64,000 bases of DNA from NCBI GenBank assembly GCA_964030785.1, contig OZ034967.1, forward strand, positions 49,139,533 through 49,203,532, in the 5' to 3' direction. The notes under the pieces were generated by a model, which worked only from the letters and a program-made list of their open reading frames with translations, was not told the origin of the DNA and searched no databases. Numbering within the stretch: position 1 is the first letter of the stretch; every line of letters starts with the position of its first letter. Both the position numbers and the translations under genes were made by a program. Below, in pieces: positions 1 to 12,000 of the stretch. This DNA comes from Siderastrea siderea (lineage: Eukaryota > Cnidaria > Anthozoa > Scleractinia > Rhizangiidae).

Positions 1-420
1 AAAATTTATTCCTAAGAGTCACACCTTCATGTACTCAACTCCGCGCAACAACCAAGACTTCCTATTATTGTCTGGCACGCCTTAAAAAAAGCAATTCTCA
101 TTGGCTAAAAAGCTTTATCAGAATAAACAAACAAACCGCACCCACACACACTCTCTCATTACTATAATCAATTAACGATTGACCTCTTAAAAAGTAAATA
201 AGACCTTTGTACAGTTTCCAACAAGTAGAAATTCTCGAATAGACCTCCAATTTTCTTATCTCCTCGAAATTTCGCGCATGTGCGTGTGTATTTCACCCGC
301 CCCACAGTCACCATCGAAAATTAGAGACTACTTGCAGTCTATTCTCGAAAGCAGTTGCTGTGGTTGGGTTGGCTAAATTGCTGTTGGTTGTATTTTTTTC
401 TCTGCCTTCAAAGTTGCACT
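1..420. other. No gene seen
   Basis: AT-rich sequence with no convincing exon. It is repeated at 31742-32161 and, up to about position 290, at 57110-57370. Confidence 0.5.
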
Positions 421-727
421 CAATGGATCTAATTTTAGCTATTTCCTCCAAGGGGAAATTTGTACTGCACTTTCTTGGTAAACGTTTGTTCCCGACATCC
501 TCGACCTCCCAAAAGGTATGAAAAGATAGCTGTTTGCCATTCCTATTGTGTTTGTCCTTCCCCTCTCCCCCCCCCTCCCCCGATGGATCTAATTCCAGCT
601 ATGTCCTCCCTGGGGAAATTTGTACTGCACTTTCGTACGTTTGTTCCTGACACCCTCGACCTCGCAAAACACATGAAAAGATAGCTGTTTGCATGCCTAT
701 GGTGTTCGTCCTCCCCCTCCTTGTTCA
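421..727. repeat. Two-unit tandem repeat
   Basis: Two units of about 150-160 bp begin at 421 and 581. Both start with ATGGATCTAATT, share a GGGGAAATTTGTACTGCAC block, and end in a pyrimidine-rich CTCCCC tract. The matching block in copy B is 32162-32464. The short reading frames here are by-products of the repeat. Confidence 0.75.
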
Positions 728-2489
728 ATGAAGGTGAAATTTTCAGCCTTGAGACACGCCCAGCTTACAAAATAATATGTCTACATAACTGCTGGTTTAG
801 GTGTTATTGGGTCTCTATGATATGTTTTTAGACACTTTTATTGCTAGCTGAGAAACACGAGTTTTGCCAGTATCTGGTTGATACAGGGGAAAAGGAACAG
901 ACAATTTCTTCCCAGTAACACAGAAAAACATCTTCTTTTTGCTTAATTTGAATAGAACAATGCATTTTTGTACATGCATCCTGCACATATTACTTATGAC
1001 ATGAAAGCCTCTAAATGTTCTTTTTTATCAACTACCTTGACAAAACCAATCAATTTACTGGTTAAGCCTGTGTACAGTCATCACGGTAAGTCCGTCTCTG
1101 AAACCCAACCATCTTTTCATCAAAGTTTAGTCTTGGGGACCACACTCCTGAAGGCACTTCTCTTCTCTCACATTTACATGAGAGGAGAGAAAGAGAAAGA
1201 GAAAGGGGTGTAGATTTTTTAATTTTGGTCTAAGATTTGGTATGGACTGAAATTAGGCATGTTTTTTAGAGGTAAAGTCTAAAATTGGGTATGAACTGTG
1301 GAGGCCAGGTCTTAAAATGGCTATGGGAAATAACCTATTTGCTCAGAAATAGGTTTTAAAAAGCAGGCAGCACACCCCCATCCAAAGCTATGCAGAGTAT
1401 CCCTCTTCCCCCCTTAAGTCCCTCCCTGGTCATTGGTTGCATTAACAAGGTGGTCCTGAAGATTAACCACGTTTTTCAGATGAGAAAACGACTGAGGACG
1501 AAGGCCTCATCTGGGCCTCAGTAAAGTGGTTGTAATATAAATAAAAACAAGAAAAGCCTCAGGGGCCTTAGACCCCGCCGTTGTTCCCCCCCCCCCCCCC
1601 CCGGGGAGTGTAAATTATGTTACGGTCACTCAAGACAAAAGCCCTTGGCTGTGTAGCGAAAGACATGACGAGTATTTCTTTGGTCGAGCAAAAACCGGAG
1701 GTCTGGGGCAAGTGACCACCAAAAAAAAAAAACCACGGAAAAAAAATGGGTATTACTAGACCCCGTCCTGACGGCGGAGTAATAAATAACTGTTTATTAA
1801 TCACCATTTCAGTTAAGGTTACTACAGACCTTCGCGGGTGCCCTCTGGGAAAAAATTCGTAAGTGCACCATTAATAGGGTATCAAATCCAAGCGCATTGG
1901 CAAAATAACAGTACAGTGTTAATCACAAAGGATCAATCATCAAAAGTGTGTCAACATTTTTCGATATTCTGACTGGTTATTTTTTAACTAATCTGCCAAG
2001 TTTGAGTAGCAAAGAATATGCGATGTGCATTGCATTGAAGATCGCCACAGGTGAAATGTTATAAATATCACAAACCCCCAATACACTTTTGTTTAACAAC
2101 ATCTAAGGAATGTTCAGGCCAAATTTCAGAGAAATCTGACGAATTTTGGTTTCCTGTTAATTCATTTGTCTGATTGAATGGCGCATGGTCATTTTCACGG
2201 TCATTTTTGCAATTTTCTTTTGCAGAATTAAAACAACCAGCAATTCATTTTTTCCAAAATCTACTTTTATTAACCTTTCCAACGATATATTAAGTTTGCC
2301 GTGTTTTCCTTTAAAATGGCGTGCACACGAGTTTTTTACCAGAGGACACAGGAGAACACCCGTGAAGGTTGGGAGTAACCTTGAGAAACTGAATTACAGG
2401 GATAAAATACAAGCTTAAAAATTAACATTACTCTAATAGGTGTGCATTATAGTAAATTATAACAAGATGGTTATATATATATTGTGTTG
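728..2489. other. Non-coding, old repeats
   Basis: No exon is supported. The stretch has degenerate motifs of the form GGTCTAA(A/G)AT...GGTATG(A/G)ACTG around 1220-1320, a poly-C run near 1588-1602 and an A-run near 1720. Copy B (32467-34222) is collinear and differs mainly in homopolymer length. Confidence 0.5.
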
Positions 2490-2676
2490 TTCCAGAAAAG
2501 CTCCATACCTCCCCCATGGATGATTTTTGGGTTTGAACCTCCCACCCTTCCAGAAATTCCAGAAAAGCTCCATACTTTCCCTAAACATTTTTGGCTTTTA
2601 AGTCCCCCCACCCCCACCCCCTTGGAATTTCCTATGACCATGCATCCAAGGGGTGGGAATGGATATTTTCTGGAAT
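2490..2676. mobile_element. Short foldback MITE (GPR157 3' flank)
   Basis: The left end TTCCAGAAAAGCTCCATACC mirrors the right end GGGAATGGATATTTTCTGGA as an imperfect inverted repeat of about 20 bp around a C-rich middle. It has no coding content. The copy B equivalent is 34223-34409. No clear target-site duplication was read. Confidence 0.6.
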
Positions 2677-2732
2677 CACACATAAGGAAAGTGGTCATAA
2701 GGTGGAGTTCCACCATAGTACTTCAGTGACTC

Positions 2733-2950
2733 AATCCTTTAAGCCCCAGTAGTGCGTGACCAGTGTCTAATTTCTCCTTACAATGTCACTGCTTGATCAA
2801 ACATACAGGTCATGAGAATGCAGGAAATGAACACCAAAGATAAAATGTTTTCAGATGTTTATGCAAATTCTCCAAAGTAGTACCTTAAGAAGCACACAGA
2901 GTACAGTGAGGAGAAAATGCATGTTGATACTGGGGCTTAAAAAGGGTAAT
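2733..2950. mobile_element. MITE of the CCTTTAAGCCCC family
   Basis: The terminal inverted repeats are CCTTTAAGCCCCAGTA and TACTGGGGCTTAAAAAGG. The interior has characteristic TTCTCCTTA and GTAAGGAGAA-type blocks also found at 3338-3560, 24931-25115 and 30591-30796. It ends about 6 bases from the GPR157 stop codon, so it may supply the 3' UTR. In copy B it is 34464-34680; a degraded relative lies near 57530-57680. Confidence 0.7.
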
Positions 2951-2955
2951 CAGAA

Positions 2956-5900
2956 TCACTTGATATCACTTTGGCAGGTTTCATATGTTTTATGGCTGCT
3001 TTCTAACTGAGTCATAGATGCACTTTCAATCAGTGGTGTTTCTGGACCCAGACTGCATCTTGTTGCCTTGACTGTTTTCACTTTCACTGGCAGACAACAC
3101 TTAAACTTGATGAGAAGATCACGAGCCACATGGTAAAAGCGAGCCTGGAATTTTTCCGTGAAAAGACAAAACAGCAAGAAGTTGGCAAAGCCTTGGCTGG
3201 TATTCCCAATTCCCTATGAAAAATAAAATGAAACATGTTTTATTTTTTCAATTTCATGGCTGAACTGAGCATAATCATTGCATATGGATGTCACGACTCA
3301 CACAGGTCTTTCAGTTATAACAATTATATTTGCAAGTTTACCCTTTAACATGAGCTACAAGTGACAATTAAGCACCTATAATTTCTCCTTGTGTCACAAC
3401 TTGATCAAACAAACAGGTCATATTAGAATAAAGGAAATGATCACCAAATGTTGTAAGTCTTGATGTTCAAGCCAATTCTCCCAACTAGTACCATACAAAA
3501 TATACAGAGAACAGTAAGGAGAAAATGCATGTTTACATTAAGGCTTTGAATTAGGGTTAAATGCACAAAAGTAAATTAACCCACATTAAAATGAAAGACA
3601 TTAATTACCAGTTAAGGTATATGTGTGTCATGTCAATAAAATCATGAGCTTGCCTTACATGTTTGAAATGAGACTCAAGACTGTCACATGTATTGATTGT
3701 ATTAACATATATGACTTTAATCTGCCTCACAGTAAGTGTCTAATGTTTCTCCTCAGTATTTTATCATATGTCTCCCATGTGTTGCTACATCATGTTTAAG
3801 GCTTGATGAAATAATCATATTCGTTGATATGTCTATTCAAAAGTGTTTAACTTGTTAAACAAAGGTAATAAAAACTACTTTATTTTCTTTATTCATAATC
3901 AGCTTCACCACACTCAGTGTTAGGATCTGTGTTACCTTTGTAAGTAGTACCTCATCGGGTATTCCAATCTCAACAAAATTAAAACAAGATGAACAAAGGA
4001 AAGACAATATTTTAAAGTGGCTTCATTCTACATTTAGTATTTGCTGCTCTGATGATGAAGTTAATTCAAAGAGATTTAATGCACAGTAAATTAAACCATG
4101 TTTGGTGGCATTGTTGAGAGGTCAGCACTGAGAAGTGTGAGACCGAAGCAAACACCAGTTGAGTTAAATCTGAAGGAACACTCAATTGTGATGACACAGC
4201 TACTGTACAATCACCAATGAGCCAATTGCTATTGACTGTGTTTGAATCTCTTTGAATTTGCCTCATCATCAAAGTAACAAAGGCTAAGTGCAAAAAATTG
4301 TTAAAAAAACATGAGTCGCAAACAGTTTTCGTGTTTCCTTTCTTATTTAAATTTATCTTTTGTGGTGTTTAATCCCAGTGGGGATTGAACTACAATACTA
4401 GTCAAACTAGAGAGCTAACACTGAGTAAGACCACAGCCAATGATGTCGTATGTTTGGTCCATTTCTTGAAAGTTCTGATAACTTTTCAGGCCTGAAGTTA
4501 TATTTTAAAATCAAAATCTATAGAATAACCAGCTCGACTTGTGTTGTCAATTTCAATTTTAATGCTTAGCTTTCAAAGCCAACAAAATTTTGAATCACTA
4601 AGGTAAACCTTGCTCTCATAAAATAGCTTTCCGGACACGAAAAGTTACTGGGACTTTCAAGAAACGGGCCCCTGTAAACCATAAGGCCCTTGAAAAGGCA
4701 CCTGGGCACTACTTTAAATTTAGGATAAGGCCAGCATCAAACACTAATTTGAGGAGGGAAGCTCATTTTGCCTCTTTCCCTACTACGGCCGGAAGGTCAT
4801 TTGCACATAATTATAACAACAAAAAGTGAGCAGCAATGTAAAAAGCTGTCACTTGGTTTAATCAAAAAAGCAAAACACTGGAATATATTGGTATTCTTAA
4901 TTTTTTAAAAAATTATTTGGCCAAAGGTGCAAATTACTCAGATAACTGTAGAAAAATTGAGGAGTGATAAACTGTCTACATACTTGCCCAGAAAAAAGAG
5001 GGGGAGTTAAGGTAAGGGGACCGTGCTTAGAGGGGTGGTGAAATAAAATTTTGGCTAAGAGGAGGAGAATTTATGGAGGATTTACAGTATGTTAGATTTT
5101 CTACTAAGAAACCTACTTGAAGATATAGAAGGCCTCTATCCCACCACAAGTTATGTACTCCAATGTCAGCATATGAATACAAGATGAAACGAATTGTGCC
5201 CCAGATGCGCACAAGGACAAAGATGATGGGCACCAGTGTCAACTTTTTTTCTGCTTTTAAGGCAATGTCTGCAGTCTTGTCTGATGGAAATTGCTTTTTG
5301 TGGAGAAATACCTGGAAAATAACAGAGAGGTCAGTTTGAAAATGCAATCATAAAATACCCATTACTAAAGTCTGTTTCAATATTAACCCACATAACTGTA
5401 GGCCAACATTCAGCATGATGACATATCCTTCTCTTTTCAAGCTGCCCTTCTACCCTAATGCATGCTAACATATGTCATGGTAGTGTGTTGTGGTGTGGAA
5501 ATAGAAAAATATGGCTGCACATTTCTAGTGCTAACTAAATTCTGCCTGCAAGACAATACAGTGAAACCTCTCCTTGAGACCATTCTTGCAAGCAACCAGC
5601 TCTTAAGTTACAACCGGCATCATGAAAACCTGTTTGAATTGTCACTTATACCCCGTAATTTTAAAAGCTCCCGTAAGTGACCGCTCCAGTAAAGCAACTG
5701 TGGCTGCTTTTGTGAATTACCGACTGGTATTTTCCTTTATTTTTTAAGTTCTCGTAAGTGACCAGTCATCTTAATAAGATTTTCTGTGAAGTTTTCAATC
5801 TGTGTAAATCCTTCACCAGTACATTCGTGAACCTATTCTGTGATAGGCAATAATAAACTTAGTAGCTAAACTTAAATAGTATTCAGCTACAATAGTTATA

Positions 5901-8900
5901 CAAAGTTCTAGTAACCATTAACATTTCTCAAGTTTTATGCTAAACCTTCTGGTGAACACCCTATATTGTTTCATTCCATGATCGCTTACAAGAGCCCATT
6001 CTCATAAGCGACCAGCTCTTGTGACCACTTTTCTAAATTCCTAAGGAGGTCACTTAAGGGAGCTTCGACTGTATATTTTAATGTCTATATTTATAGATAT
6101 GTATATGAAACAGTTTTCTGCCATTTTTGACAGCCTTTGGCTTAAAAAGCTAGTGTTGTCATGTTCTTTAGCCAGAAACCCTTCAGCAGAAACTGTCTCC
6201 AAATAGAAAATGTTTCAATAAATTAGTTTGTCTGTATGGCATGATAATATGCCATTTACATTTTACTGTATTTCAAAAGCAAAAATAATGGTTAATGTTG
6301 GCAAAAAAGAAGAGCAAAAAAGTAATTTTGGTTGTTTATATGCAAATAGCCAGATTCTCTTTTCAAGTTACTTGGTAGCATAAGTTTTCAAAGGGGGAGG
6401 GGGGTCCATATCCACTAGAGGATTTGGACTAGGAGGTTCATTTTTGCTGGTGGATTTGGACAGGGGGTCCACTTCTGGGGTAGTCCAAATCCACTAGGAC
6501 ACCAGATGACCCTTGCCTGACTGTCTACATGCTAGAAGGGCGACCAATATTGGGCGCTTCACACACAGATGACCCTGGCAAGAGGATTGGGTGACCAGGT
6601 TAAGCAAGTGATACTGCCTAGGTTGTAAACACTTCAGTGTTCTTTGTGAAGAAATTTATGAAAAGTGGGTGGGCCTAGGGCCTGTATTACATTGCAACTC
6701 AGCTAGAGGGTCAAACAAGAAGAATTCGCTTGGCCCAGGGGCAAATCCACCACCCTCTTCGGGGTTGTTTAAGCTTGAAATTAACAAGGGAACAAAACTA
6801 CCGCTGACTGAATTTTATCTCAGATTCTCCCAATATGGTTCTGTCAGGTCAGCCATCCCCCTTCAAAAATCCTGGATCCGGCACTGGACCCACTGGTTTT
6901 GGAGCTCAGCCTTGAAACTTTGATTTAGCCTTATGCATGGTTCAATTTTAGCTGTTACCATCCTCCCCCCTGGCCGGGCAGCCCCCGGGACAAGTCCAGG
7001 CCGTCGGGCCCAGGGGTGGGGACTTGTTTGCAGTGGTCTTGTCCTGGGGGTAGGGGGCAGGGCAAATCGAAAATAACTTCTTGTTGCTCTTGTGAAGTGC
7101 GTCACTTCTCAGTTGACATGATGGCACCGGACCGTGTGCAGAAGACTGCCTATTTCCAGGGAAAATCTCTAGAATTTGTAGCAGACTGGTTAGAGACAAA
7201 CACTCTCTCAAAATTAAAATCTGTATTTGAAGGTATGTTTATTATAAATTGTTGTTGTTGTTGTTGTTGTTGTTTTTAATTCTTTTTTATAAGCAATGAA
7301 ATATAGTCTGAGATGTGATTCTTTAGTATTTAAAACGCTCAATGGCATGTCATCTAATTATTAATTATCACTTGGCTCAGAAGCACTTTAAAGCGTTATA
7401 ATTTGATAGAAAACTCAGATTTTACTTTACCTTTTTTGACCCTCATGTAGTACCGTATTTTCTCGATTAAACACTGGACCCTGAATAAATGCCGGGGTCA
7501 AAACAACGCCGGGTCTACTGGGCCGAGGTTTAAAATAAACACCCCAGCGGGGCTGGCATTTATTCCGGATCCCAACGTTTATTTGAGGTCCCGGCGTTTA
7601 TTCGAGATGGGTATATTAGATCAAGATTATGCGTCGTAACTGGTTACTTACTCTCTTTCTAATATCTTATTTGAATTTATCAACCTATTCTAAACTGCTT
7701 GCACAGTGTCGAGCAGTTGCCGATAGACTTCCTCCATGTCTTACCAAGAAATAAACCTCCAGTGCTGATGACAAAAAAATGGATGCCTCAAAAATGCACT
7801 TAAAAAATAAATGCCGGGCCCCGAATAATCACTGGGTTCGAGTAAATGCCGGGTCTGTGAGGCCGAGTTTTAAATAAACGCCCCCCGCGTTTAATCCAGA
7901 AAATATGGTATTACTGTTCTGTCTTCTGGTTGTAAGCTCCTTTCTTTTGAGGAAGTGCGGTTTAATAGATCGAGTTTATTCTTCAGGTTTCTTTTTCAAA
8001 TATTGAGTTCATGTTTTTATCATATAATACATGTAGTATCCTTCATTCAATAAACTCTGGAAAAGCGTTTATACTAAGTTCTTGTCAAAGCGTCTGGTTT
8101 TGCTATTGTATGGAAATCAACTACTTCTATCTAATTTTGTACACAAAACGATGTATTTGTTGTCCGTGATCGATGTGTCCCGGGGGTGGCGAATTGCCTC
8201 TTTCTGAGTGCCCAGGGGTGGGGAATAGACCGCCAAGTAAGAATGAAATTGTAAATCCCGGGGGTATGCCCGGGGGGGATGGTAACAGGAAGAACTGAAC
8301 CATGCATTAAACCAAATCTTTTAGACGCGGTTTAGATCTTTGGAGTTTGTAAAGAAATATCATTTATATGTTTGGAGCACTGAATTCGAAGCTTAATTAA
8401 TAGAATTAAGCTTACCTGCTTACGAATATGAAACTTTAACATGAAGTAGAATACGAAGATAAGTATATACGCAGTGACTTCCCAAGCTTTCCCTGTCATC
8501 AATACCCACAGATACCTCTCTTTCTTTGGCAAGCTTCCGTACGCGTCTATCCAACACCACCCTGATGTGAAAAGATCCCTGCCGTCGCCTAACACTCCCT
8601 CTTTTAAAGCAGCTCCCACAATAATCAGTGGAACGGGCCATCCGATGAAGTGGAAAACTTTGAGCAAGATTTCAGCTTTGCTTCGTTGTTTCTTCGCCAC
8701 GGTAATGTACATGAAGATGGCAAGAAATGCCGTCCAAAAAAACGACCATAAAGAAGCAGTACTGGAGACGAAACTTTGTGCTCTGCAGCGCGATGTGCTG
8801 TCTGTATGAAACCATGTTCCAAACAAATAACTCCCGGCGAAAAAGAAATCGGCGATGGAAATGAAAACAAGTATTCTTCGTGAGGTCGATCTGAGATCCT

Positions 8901-9081
8901 TCCATGCAAAATATGTACTGATAATAAGAACGGTCCCCAGTAACGAAAGCGTGGCTGAAATTGTGGTCAGAATTTTATGCACACTGGTGGAACACTCGTT
9001 CTGAAATCCCCTAGGGATCGCTGTCGTGAGGTTGCCCAAATCCCGCGCCAAATCCGTGGTAAGAACAAGAGGTAGCTTCAT
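2956..9081 (-). CDS. GPR157: GPR157-like seven-transmembrane receptor (copy A)
   Basis: A G protein-coupled receptor of the plasma or ciliary membrane. Three coding exons on the minus strand give 372 residues: 9081-8416 (residues 1-222), 5311-5117 (223-287) and 3213-2956 (288-372). All introns are phase 0 with GT/AG ends (GTAAGC...TTCCAG, GTAGGT...CATAG). Visible features are an N-glycosylation site at N17, TM1 about 38-58, the LRSTSRRILVF segment, TM2 about 69-91, C99 paired with C176, the GPR157 hallmark GWCWID (174-179), LMTGKAWE before TM5, TM6 about 246-268, and a TM7 rebuilt across the last splice as LQGIGNTSQG. Vertebrate GPR157 is of similar length and carries these motifs; Gq coupling is family knowledge, not visible here. 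The open frame runs 27 codons past 8416, but that is intron read-through. Introns hold several MITEs. Confidence 0.9.
3338..3560. mobile_element. MITE in GPR157 intron 2
   Basis: Ends TTACCCTTTAA and TTAGGGTTAA. The interior shares the ATTTCTCCTTG, GATCAAACA and AAGGAGAAAATGCATG blocks with the element at 2733-2950. Copy B: 35075-35293. Confidence 0.65.
4049..4272. repeat. Inverted repeat, MITE-like
   Basis: CTGATGATGAAGTTAATTC near 4049 and GAATTTGCCTCATCATCAAA near 4255 form imperfect arms of about 40 bp (TTCAAAGAGATT against AATCTCTTTGAA). It lies in GPR157 intron 2. The short frame across it is not a gene. Copy B: about 35779-36003. Confidence 0.6.
5559..6071. mobile_element. pogo/Tigger-like Tc1/mariner MITE
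   Basis: The ends CAGTGAAACCTCTCC and GGGAGCTTCGACTG are inverted repeats of the well-known CAGT...AACCTC type, flanked by TA on both sides (5557-5558 and 6072-6073). The interior repeats AAGTGACC/AAGCGACC motifs and codes for nothing. It lies in GPR157 intron 1. Copy B: 37290-37805. A diverged version with further insertions lies in copy C around 59370-60446. Confidence 0.8.
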
Positions 9082-12000
9082 ACCGTATTTTTCTGGTTTT
9101 GAACCGAAGAGTTACAAGTGTCCGAGCGAGTGTGGTTATCGAGGTGACACCCGAATAAACCTTTATGACTTTGCCCTGAGCTGATCCCATGACTGCTATC
9201 AAAAACTTCTCGTGAGCGCAGAGATGTTTGTGCAAGTTCAAGAAAATTTGGAACAAGGGTGGTGATCAATGAATCGGGTATTGTGCGGCAGCACTTTTCC
9301 ACGGGTGGCGGGTGGCGGGTGGCGGGTGGTGGGTGATCATATTTCACCAGGTCGTAATAAGATCTGCTCGACGCTGTATATTCTGCAAGCCGCACGAAGG
9401 CAAGTCTGGAATGTTTGTTGATGACTGCGCTCTTTGAGAGATCATGAGTTTCGACTACAAGGTAAGCTTTGTAAATGCATTGCCATTTAGTCAAAGAATT
9501 GTCGGATTAACTTCAGAATACCCTGCTACGGCATAGAATCTAACGTTTATTGACGCCCTACATTTGCGCCCTTTATTTGTCACTTTCTGCCTTTGGCTGC
9601 ACTGTTAGGGAAGTGGTCAAAACTATTGTACTCAGACAGAACCCACCACTCTGCAAAAAGACAAGTGGTCTCTTCATGTATCCCGCCCCCTTCCCCACCT
9701 AAAAGGTGGTGTCTTTCGATGTCCTCTTTGTATAGCCCCCACTCTATCAGGAGTAGAAACTAAGAAAAAGATTCAAACCTCCTTGTGCCATTTCTCCAGC
9801 AATGTAAGCTTCATGCACACCTAATATGAAAGTCTAATACATAATATTTTCTCCTTCAACAGAACGTTTTTTATTGAAAAAATATATTCTGTGCATTTTG
9901 GTTGGGGCGCGTCTTAAAATGTCATTGATTCACTTCATGAAACAAAAATAAGCATTTTTAAACATCGATCGAGGCAATATTGTATTTAAAGTTCAGCTTG
10001 TTTTATTTTTACAGCATATTTTTGATAACAGGAAACCTTCGTGGGATGTTTCATATTGTGGCTTAGTAGTGATCGATTTATTTAAAGAACGCAAGGCCAA
10101 ATTGTAACATTGAAATTTCTTTCTTGTGATAATATTTGATCGGTCCATAGTTTTTGCGAATATTGATGTAGCAATATAAATTCAATCTGCTACTGTGTAG
10201 AATGGTTTTCAGAGAGCGCTCAACTTTTCAGGAGCAGTAAATATTATAAGGAAAATTATTCCAGGCTTCAGATGTATTTCATCGCTTTATTGCTACAGCT
10301 CTGTTTCGTATGGCCAAAGGATGACCACACTCTTCAGGCAATATTGGCGAATGACCGTTAAATTCGAATGCTGGCGTCTATATACAGATGGTTGCTAGGT
10401 AGATTATTACAAACTTTTCGTGAAGACACAGATTACATTTCTTGCTAACATTATTGTATGGTCGGCATCTTTTCAGAACTTTCCATTTAATTTCGAAGGG
10501 TTTCTTTGCATCTTTGAGAGTCCAAATGTGTTTTGATAGTTCAGTTTTGTTTCTTTTGTTTGTGTGACGGAAAGAGGTCTGGTGGTTCCTGTACCGTTCC
10601 TTGAAGTTAGTTGCTAGTCCCACGTAGGATTCAGTTGCTGCGTCAGTCGTAATTGTTGCTTGGTAAGCCACGTTTTGTTGACGGCATTTTCCATCGAGTG
10701 GACACTCTGTTTTGTTTCGGCAGTTGCACTCTTTTGGTTGCTGCGGTGTCGTCGTTGGGACATTTGCAAGGATGTTTTTGTTGTGTGACGCGATGATGGT
10801 TTTCATATTAGACATACATGAGTAGCTGAGCTTAAGTGTATGTCGGTTGAAGATCTTGTGTAGAGGGTGGTTTTGGGAAAAGCATCTGTCTACGATACCC
10901 AGAAACTTTTTTCCAAGGTTTGTTTTTACGTTTGCGTCCCATGGGGGGTTGTACCACGTGATGTTTCTTTTTCGGTTCTTTCTGTTTCTAGTTGTTTGGT
11001 TTGCATCGCCGCTTGCTATCTGAATACTTAATGATTTATTTTTGTGATAATATTTGATCGGTCCATCATGATAGTTTTTGTCATTTATCTGGCAACTTTA
11101 TATTTTGTAGGCCAATTTCTGAATATAACATTTCAAATTGAAATTGAACTTTTTGATGTCTCATTTATTTTCACCCGCCACCCGTTACCCGTCACCCGCC
11201 ACCCGTCACCTGTCACCCGTCACCCGCCACCCGTTACCCGTTACCCGCCACCCGTCACCCGCCACCCGCCACCCGCCACCCGTGGAAAAGTGCTGCCGGG
11301 TATTGTGCATCAGTCAATTCCAGCGGTGCCCACCACCCCGGGCATTAGTGGGGCATTTTTTCTTATTGTCCGTCCCGGGTGCCGGGCATTAGTCTACCCC
11401 GGGGCATTTGACAGTCTTGTGATTTTCACGTCACAGTACTGTCACTTCCTTTCAGTGATAAGTTTATCGGGCAAGGACGATAAATTTGTGATTAACTTTG
11501 TCTAAAGAGGACAAAATGAGACGGTAGATCCACAGAACTAATGATCACTGAAGCAATACACAGAAATAAGACTTATTTCAGACTTAGTTTGGCCTGATTT
11601 AGCTTTGATTAGAATGGAGATAAGCTCGAAACCTAAGAAATCAACTTATATTTTTACCTGTACCGCGGGGCATTTGAACAGCTTGTTTGTCCCCGCCGTC
11701 GGGCATTTACCGGTTTGTTTTCAAAAAACGCTAATGCCCGGGGGTCGGCCCGGAGGGGGGATGGGCACTGCTGGAAATGACTGGTGCATTAAAGTTCAAG
11801 GATCAAGCCGTGATCTGTGAAAAATATTAGAACGATAGGAGAATTTGGATGCTTAGACAAAGGTTTTTTGGTCAAAGTCTGAGAGGTGTTTGGAATTGAA
11901 AGAGGTTGTTGAAAAACATTACGTCAGCAATTCCGTTTTCTTCTTCTGTTGTGTACTGAACAAATTTTAGTCAAATTTTGGTTCACGTGGATGAAAGAAG

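Larger units (their letters stand above)
6934..8306. mobile_element. 1.37-kb TTA-flanked TIR element (PIF/Harbinger-like)
   Basis: The ends TGCATGGTTCAATTTTAGC and the complement of AGAACTGAACCATGCA are inverted repeats, continuing into TTACCATCC...CCGGGCA. A TTA target duplication flanks both sides (6931-6933 and 8307-8309). Copy C has the perfect empty site AGCC-TTA-AACC at 61237-61247. A 3-bp TWA duplication is typical of PIF/Harbinger. No transposase is present. It contains a second element (7453-7908) and a plus-strand exon-like frame (7118-7232). Copy B: 38668-40036. Confidence 0.85.
9287..11297. mobile_element. A-only 2.0-kb TIR element with minisatellite ends
   Basis: The ends GGCAGCACTTTTCCACGGG and the complement of CCCGTGGAAAAGTGCTGCC are perfect inverted repeats that run into head-to-head GGGTGGC/CACCCGC tandem arrays. 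GGGTATTGTGC is present on both sides (9276-9286 and 11298-11308) and once in copy B near 41006-41016. This gives a 9-11 bp target duplication depending on where the end is drawn. That range fits Mutator-like or foldback elements; the superfamily is my inference. A Penelope-like fragment sits inside at about 10149-11041. Confidence 0.85.

Noticed and set aside
2484..2729. Overlapping 81-codon frames on both strands
   Set aside because: Both are translations of the short foldback MITE at 2490-2676.
7016..7279. Cysteine-run protein ending CCCCCCCC
   Set aside because: The run is the (TTG)n microsatellite read past a splice donor at 7233.
8332..8415. The last 27 codons of the continuous 249-codon receptor frame
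   Set aside because: They follow a strong donor (CAG|GTAAGC). Splicing to 5311 restores TM6 and TM7 in phase, so this part is intron.
11173..11285. CRISPR-like or telomere-like array
   Set aside because: The units are a contiguous 7-bp CACCCGC minisatellite with no spacers. It is part of a transposon end and does not match a telomere repeat.
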